Shown: positions 60,788 to 64,000 of the stretch, piece by piece
Layout of the letters: each line of letters begins with the position of its first letter
How positions within the stretch are numbered: position 1 is the first letter of the stretch
From: an uncultured Alphaproteobacteria bacterium
Lineage (GTDB): Bacteria > Pseudomonadota > Alphaproteobacteria > RF32 > CAG-239
Length of the DNA: 64,000 nt
Assembly: GCA_949282205.1 (NCBI GenBank)
Contig: CASDOS010000059.1
Span: 70,135 to 134,134 of the forward strand
Direction of reading: 5' to 3'
The notes under the pieces: generated by a model
What the model saw: the letters and a program-made list of their open reading frames with translations, nothing else
The model's database searches: none
What the model was told of the DNA's origin: nothing
Translations under genes and position numbers: made by a program

Positions 60788-61990
60788 ATGAGTAAAGATA
60801 AAGTAAAAAACATAAAACAACCGACGGAAAACAACACGCCTGTTGTGTTGCAGGTTTTGCCAGAATTGGGGCAAGGCGGTGTAGAGGTCGGCACGATACA
60901 AATCGCCGAAGCTCTGACGGCTAAAGGATATACAAATTATGTAGCATCGCAAGGCGGTCATTTGGAGTATAGTTTGGAACGCATGGGAGTAAAACATTTT
61001 ACTTTGCCGTTAAAGAGTAAAAATCCTCTGACGATTTTAAAAAACGCCGATAAATTAGCGGAAATAATCAAGAAAAACGGTATTAATATCGTGCATGCAC
61101 GTTCGCGAGCTCCGGCGTGGAGCGCGTATTTAGCGGCGAAAAAGGCCGGTGTGCATTTTATAACCACGTTTCACGGCACCTATGGTTTAGGACCGTGGGG
61201 GATTAAGAAAGCGTATAATAAAGTGATGACTTTTGGAGAAAAAGTAATTGTAATTTCTTCTCACATCAAAAATCATGTGCTGCAAAATTATCATACGCCG
61301 GAAGATAAATTAGTTTTTATCCATCGTTGCGTTGATACGGAGAAATTCAATCCTGAAGGTGTTACGGAAGAGCGATTAAAGTCCATTATTGAACAATATG
61401 AATTGCCGACCGATAAAAAGATTGTTTTATTGATTGGTCGCTTAACTCACTGGAAAGGGCAACATTTGCTGATAGATGCCTTGGCAAAGATTAAAGAACG
61501 AGGAGATTTTCACTGTGTGTTTACCGGAGATGATCAGGGTAGGGTAAAATATACCGAAAGTCTGGTGGAGCAGATAAAATCTTACCATATGGAAGGAGAT
61601 TTCACCTTTATTCGTCATACAGATGATGTGCCTGCGTTAATGAAAGCGTGCGACATTGTGGTATCGGCGTCGATAGAGCCGGAAGCGTTCGGAAGAATTG
61701 CCGCGGAAGGCGAAGCAATGGGAAAAATTGTTTTGGCCTCAAATATAGGAGGTTCGTTGGATAATTTGAAAGACGGCGAAACGGGACGTCACTTTATCTC
61801 AGGCGATGCAAAAGATTTGAGTGAAAAATTAGAGTGGGCGCTAAATTTGAGCGATAGTGAGCGCAAAAAAATCGCCACGCAAGCGCGTAATTTTGTAAAA
61901 GAAAACTTTACAAAAGAAATTATGTGTAGTAAAACAATCGGAGTCTACGAAGATTTGCTTAGGCAAACAGACGTAGACAATGAGCAATAG
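60788..61990 (+). CDS. GT4-family glycosyltransferase
   Basis: A 400-residue GT-B enzyme. Glycine-rich N-terminus (LQVLPELGQGGVEVGTIQIA), HARSRAPAW, TFHGTYG, acceptor-side region, LLIGRLTHWKGQHLLIDALA, and the donor site EPEAFGRIAAEGEAMG, with the EX7E motif. Probable role in LPS core or capsule. Divergent from the hydrolase. Own start with a weak Shine-Dalgarno. Confidence 0.9.
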   Translation: MSKDKVKNIKQPTENNTPVVLQVLPELGQGGVEVGTIQIAEALTAKGYTNYVASQGGHLEYSLERMGVKHFTLPLKSKNPLTILKNADKLAEIIKKNGINIVHARSRAPAWSAYLAAKKAGVHFITTFHGTYGLGPWGIKKAYNKVMTFGEKVIVISSHIKNHVLQNYHTPEDKLVFIHRCVDTEKFNPEGVTEERLKSIIEQYELPTDKKIVLLIGRLTHWKGQHLLIDALAKIKERGDFHCVFTGDDQGRVKYTESLVEQIKSYHMEGDFTFIRHTDDVPALMKACDIVVSASIEPEAFGRIAAEGEAMGKIVLASNIGGSLDNLKDGETGRHFISGDAKDLSEKLEWALNLSDSERKKIATQARNFVKENFTKEIMCSKTIGVYEDLLRQTDVDNEQ

Positions 61991-62101
61991 CTGCTTTGGG
62001 TTTAGGCCTAAATCTTAAAGGGAAGACCAACGGAAAAGGGCAGATAAACCACAAAGAAGCAAAAGAAAACTTTAGATAACAATTAAATTAAGGGGTAAAA
62101 A

Positions 62102-64000
62102 ATGATAAAAATTGAACTGCCGGACGGCAGCATAAAAGAAGTAGAAGCCGGAATTTCAGGCTTTGAGCTTGCAAATCAAATAAGTCATAACTTGGCAAAA
62201 GCCGCAATCGCTGTTGAAATCGACGGCACATTAAAAGATCTCACTACCCCGCTCACTACCGATTCTAAAGTTAAAATAATCACTACCCAAGATAAACATG
62301 GACTTGAAATTTTGCGTCACTCTTGCTCACACGTTATGTCCGAAGCCGTTAAAGAGTTGTGGCCTGATGTTCAAGTAACAATTGGCCCGTTCATTGAAGA
62401 TGGCTTTTACTATGACTTTTCACGTAAAGAGCCGTTCACAACGGAAGATTTTGTGAAAATTGAAGAAAAGATGCATGAAATCGTCAAACGCAATGAAAAG
62501 ATTGAACGTGAAGTTGTCAGCCGTGCGGATGCAATAAAGTTGTTTAAGTCATTGGGAGAACACTACAAAGTAGAAATCATTGAAGACTTGCCGGAAGATG
62601 CGGAAATTTCTTTGTATCGCCAAGGTAATTATGTTGATTTGTGCCGTGGTCCTCACGTTCCATCAACATCAAAAATTGGTGATGCGTTTAAATTGATGAA
62701 AGTTGCCGGTGCATATTGGCGTGGCGATTCTAAAAATGAAATGTTGCAAAGAATTTATGCAACCGCATGGGCAAATAAAAAAGATTTACAAGAATATTTA
62801 ACCCGTATGGAAGAAGCCGCAAAACGCGACCATAGAAAATTGGGTAAAGAAATGGATTTATTCCATTTTGAACCTGAATATGCGCCAGGTGCAGTATTCT
62901 GGCATGACAAAGGTTACAAAATCTATCGTAAACTGATTGAATACATGCGTAATCGCCAAGAACACAATGGATACGAAGAAGTATGCACACCTCGCATTAT
63001 GGATAGATGCTTGTGGGAAACTTCTGGTCACTGGGAAAAATATGGTGCGCATAACTATTCCGGTCAAACCGAAGACGGTAAGTGGTTCTGTATCAAACCG
63101 ATGAACTGCCCGGGCGGATTGTTGGTATACAAACAAGGTATTAAGAGTTACCGTGATTTGCCGTTAAGAATGGCTGAATTTGGTAAAGTAAACCGTTATG
63201 AAGCATCTGGTGCATTGATGGGCTTAATGCGTGTTCGTGAATTTACTCAAGACGATGCGCACATCTTCTGCACACCGGAACAAATGGAAGAAGAATGCAT
63301 CACAACGATGAAGTTGATTTTTGATATTTATAAAGACTTCGGTTTTGATAAAATCAAAATTTACTTGTCAACTCGTCCGGAGAAACGTATTGGTTCTGAT
63401 GAAATTTGGGATATTTCCGAAAAATCATTGGCTCACGCTTTGGAAAAACACGGTTATGAATATGAAATCAATGAAGGCGAAGGCGCTTTCTATGGCCCAA
63501 AATTGGAATTCATCTTGCGTGATGCTATCGGCCGTGAATGGCAATGCGGTACAATTCAAGTAGACATGAACTTGCCACAAAGATTTGATATCAGCTATAT
63601 TGGCGAAGATGGTGAGAAACACCAGCCGGTAATGTTGCACCGCGCGTTGTTCGGCTCAATTGAAAGATTTTTAGGTATTTTAATTGAACACCATGCCGGT
63701 AAATTGCCGTTGTGGTTGTCACCGGAACAAGTTGTTGTATTGCCGGTAACATCTGCATTTGACAACTATGCTGAAGAAGTTGCTAAAGCATTGCGCCAAG
63801 CAGGTCTTTCTGCAAAAACAGACACCCGCAATGAAAAGATTAACTATAAGATTCGTGAACACTCTGTTGAGAAGATTCCAGTAATTATGGTTGTCGGCGC
63901 AAAAGAAGAAGCAGATAAGACAGTGACAATTCGTCGTTTAGGTTCAGAAGAACAAAAAGTTATGAACTTAGATGAAGCTATTGCATCACTCGTTAAAGAA
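62102..64000 (+). CDS. thrS: Threonyl-tRNA synthetase, 3' end outside the window
   Basis: 633 codons visible, open at the edge. TGS domain (MIKIELPDGSIKEVEAGISG), the SAD editing domain with HSCSHVMSEA and LYRQGNYVDLCRGPHVPSTS (zinc/editing His and Cys), then class II motifs: motif 2 region REFTQDDAHIFC, zinc-binding MNCPGG, LHRALFGSIERFLGILIEHH motif 3, and the anticodon-binding domain. AAGGGG before ATG. Only a few codons are missing. No leader regulatory structure recognised. Confidence 0.97.
   Translation, partial: MIKIELPDGSIKEVEAGISGFELANQISHNLAKAAIAVEIDGTLKDLTTPLTTDSKVKIITTQDKHGLEILRHSCSHVMSEAVKELWPDVQVTIGPFIEDGFYYDFSRKEPFTTEDFVKIEEKMHEIVKRNEKIEREVVSRADAIKLFKSLGEHYKVEIIEDLPEDAEISLYRQGNYVDLCRGPHVPSTSKIGDAFKLMKVAGAYWRGDSKNEMLQRIYATAWANKKDLQEYLTRMEEAAKRDHRKLGKEMDLFHFEPEYAPGAVFWHDKGYKIYRKLIEYMRNRQEHNGYEEVCTPRIMDRCLWETSGHWEKYGAHNYSGQTEDGKWFCIKPMNCPGGLLVYKQGIKSYRDLPLRMAEFGKVNRYEASGALMGLMRVREFTQDDAHIFCTPEQMEEECITTMKLIFDIYKDFGFDKIKIYLSTRPEKRIGSDEIWDISEKSLAHALEKHGYEYEINEGEGAFYGPKLEFILRDAIGREWQCGTIQVDMNLPQRFDISYIGEDGEKHQPVMLHRALFGSIERFLGILIEHHAGKLPLWLSPEQVVVLPVTSAFDNYAEEVAKALRQAGLSAKTDTRNEKINYKIREHSVEKIPVIMVVGAKEEADKTVTIRRLGSEEQKVMNLDEAIASLVKE

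Overview
The window looks like a chromosomal segment of a low-GC, Gram-negative alphaproteobacterium, probably an uncultured gut-associated lineage. The taxonomic call is inference. It rests on LpxI rather than LpxH in the lipid A pathway, a serine recombinase paired with a DUF2924-type protein (a pairing common in alphaproteobacterial prophages), an initiator tRNA with an A-U pair in the anticodon stem, and overall base composition.

1-17 kb is a prophage, truncated at the left window edge and read mostly on the minus strand. From right to left it has a serine recombinase with DUF2924-type partner, a sigma-like regulator and replication-region genes, a phage S-adenosylmethionine synthetase, a ParB-DNA methylase fusion, terminase, gpW, portal, a lambda-type protease with a nested Nu3-like scaffold, and gpD. 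Three cargo blocks break the late operon: a small plus-strand moron (2.7 kb), a plus-strand COG2958/HrgA-like gene (5.7 kb) and an AT-rich nuclease plus zinc-hook ATPase pair (8.9-11.6 kb) resembling a minimal Lamassu/ABC-3C defence system. The prophage ends near an initiator tRNA gene at 17.3 kb.

17.5-35 kb is host core: lpxI-lpxB-comEC, a CgeB-like glycosyltransferase, two membrane proteins, accB-accC, a DUF4402 secreted protein, tRNA-Phe, a large secreted HExxH/MORN protein, htpG and an ankyrin protein.

35-46 kb is accessory. It starts with an 805-residue protein carrying two HEPN-type R-x4-H motifs. It is followed by a phage lysis remnant (tail-fibre-like protein, holin, Rz, embedded Rz1 and, further on, a GH108 endolysin). 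The tail-fibre/lysis unit and the endolysin are each preceded by the same layout: palindromic TTGACA promoter, short hairpin RNA, two tandem terminators, gene. This resembles lambda pR'-tR' control by antitermination. Between them lies a small transcription unit for a roughly 90-nt three-way-junction RNA. The 3' end of an intact tRNA-Met (45.6 kb) is duplicated at 41.15 kb, bounding a 4.4-kb island with a DUF234-type ATPase. Several repeated fragments suggest successive insertions.

46-64 kb is mostly host again: a domesticated IS1-InsA-like DNA-binding protein, an RND efflux operon whose pump gene is broken, a flavodoxin, a MATE transporter, rnhA, an AlbA_2 protein, lemA, slyX, a TPR-methyltransferase, an alpha/beta hydrolase, a GT4 glycosyltransferase and nearly complete thrS.
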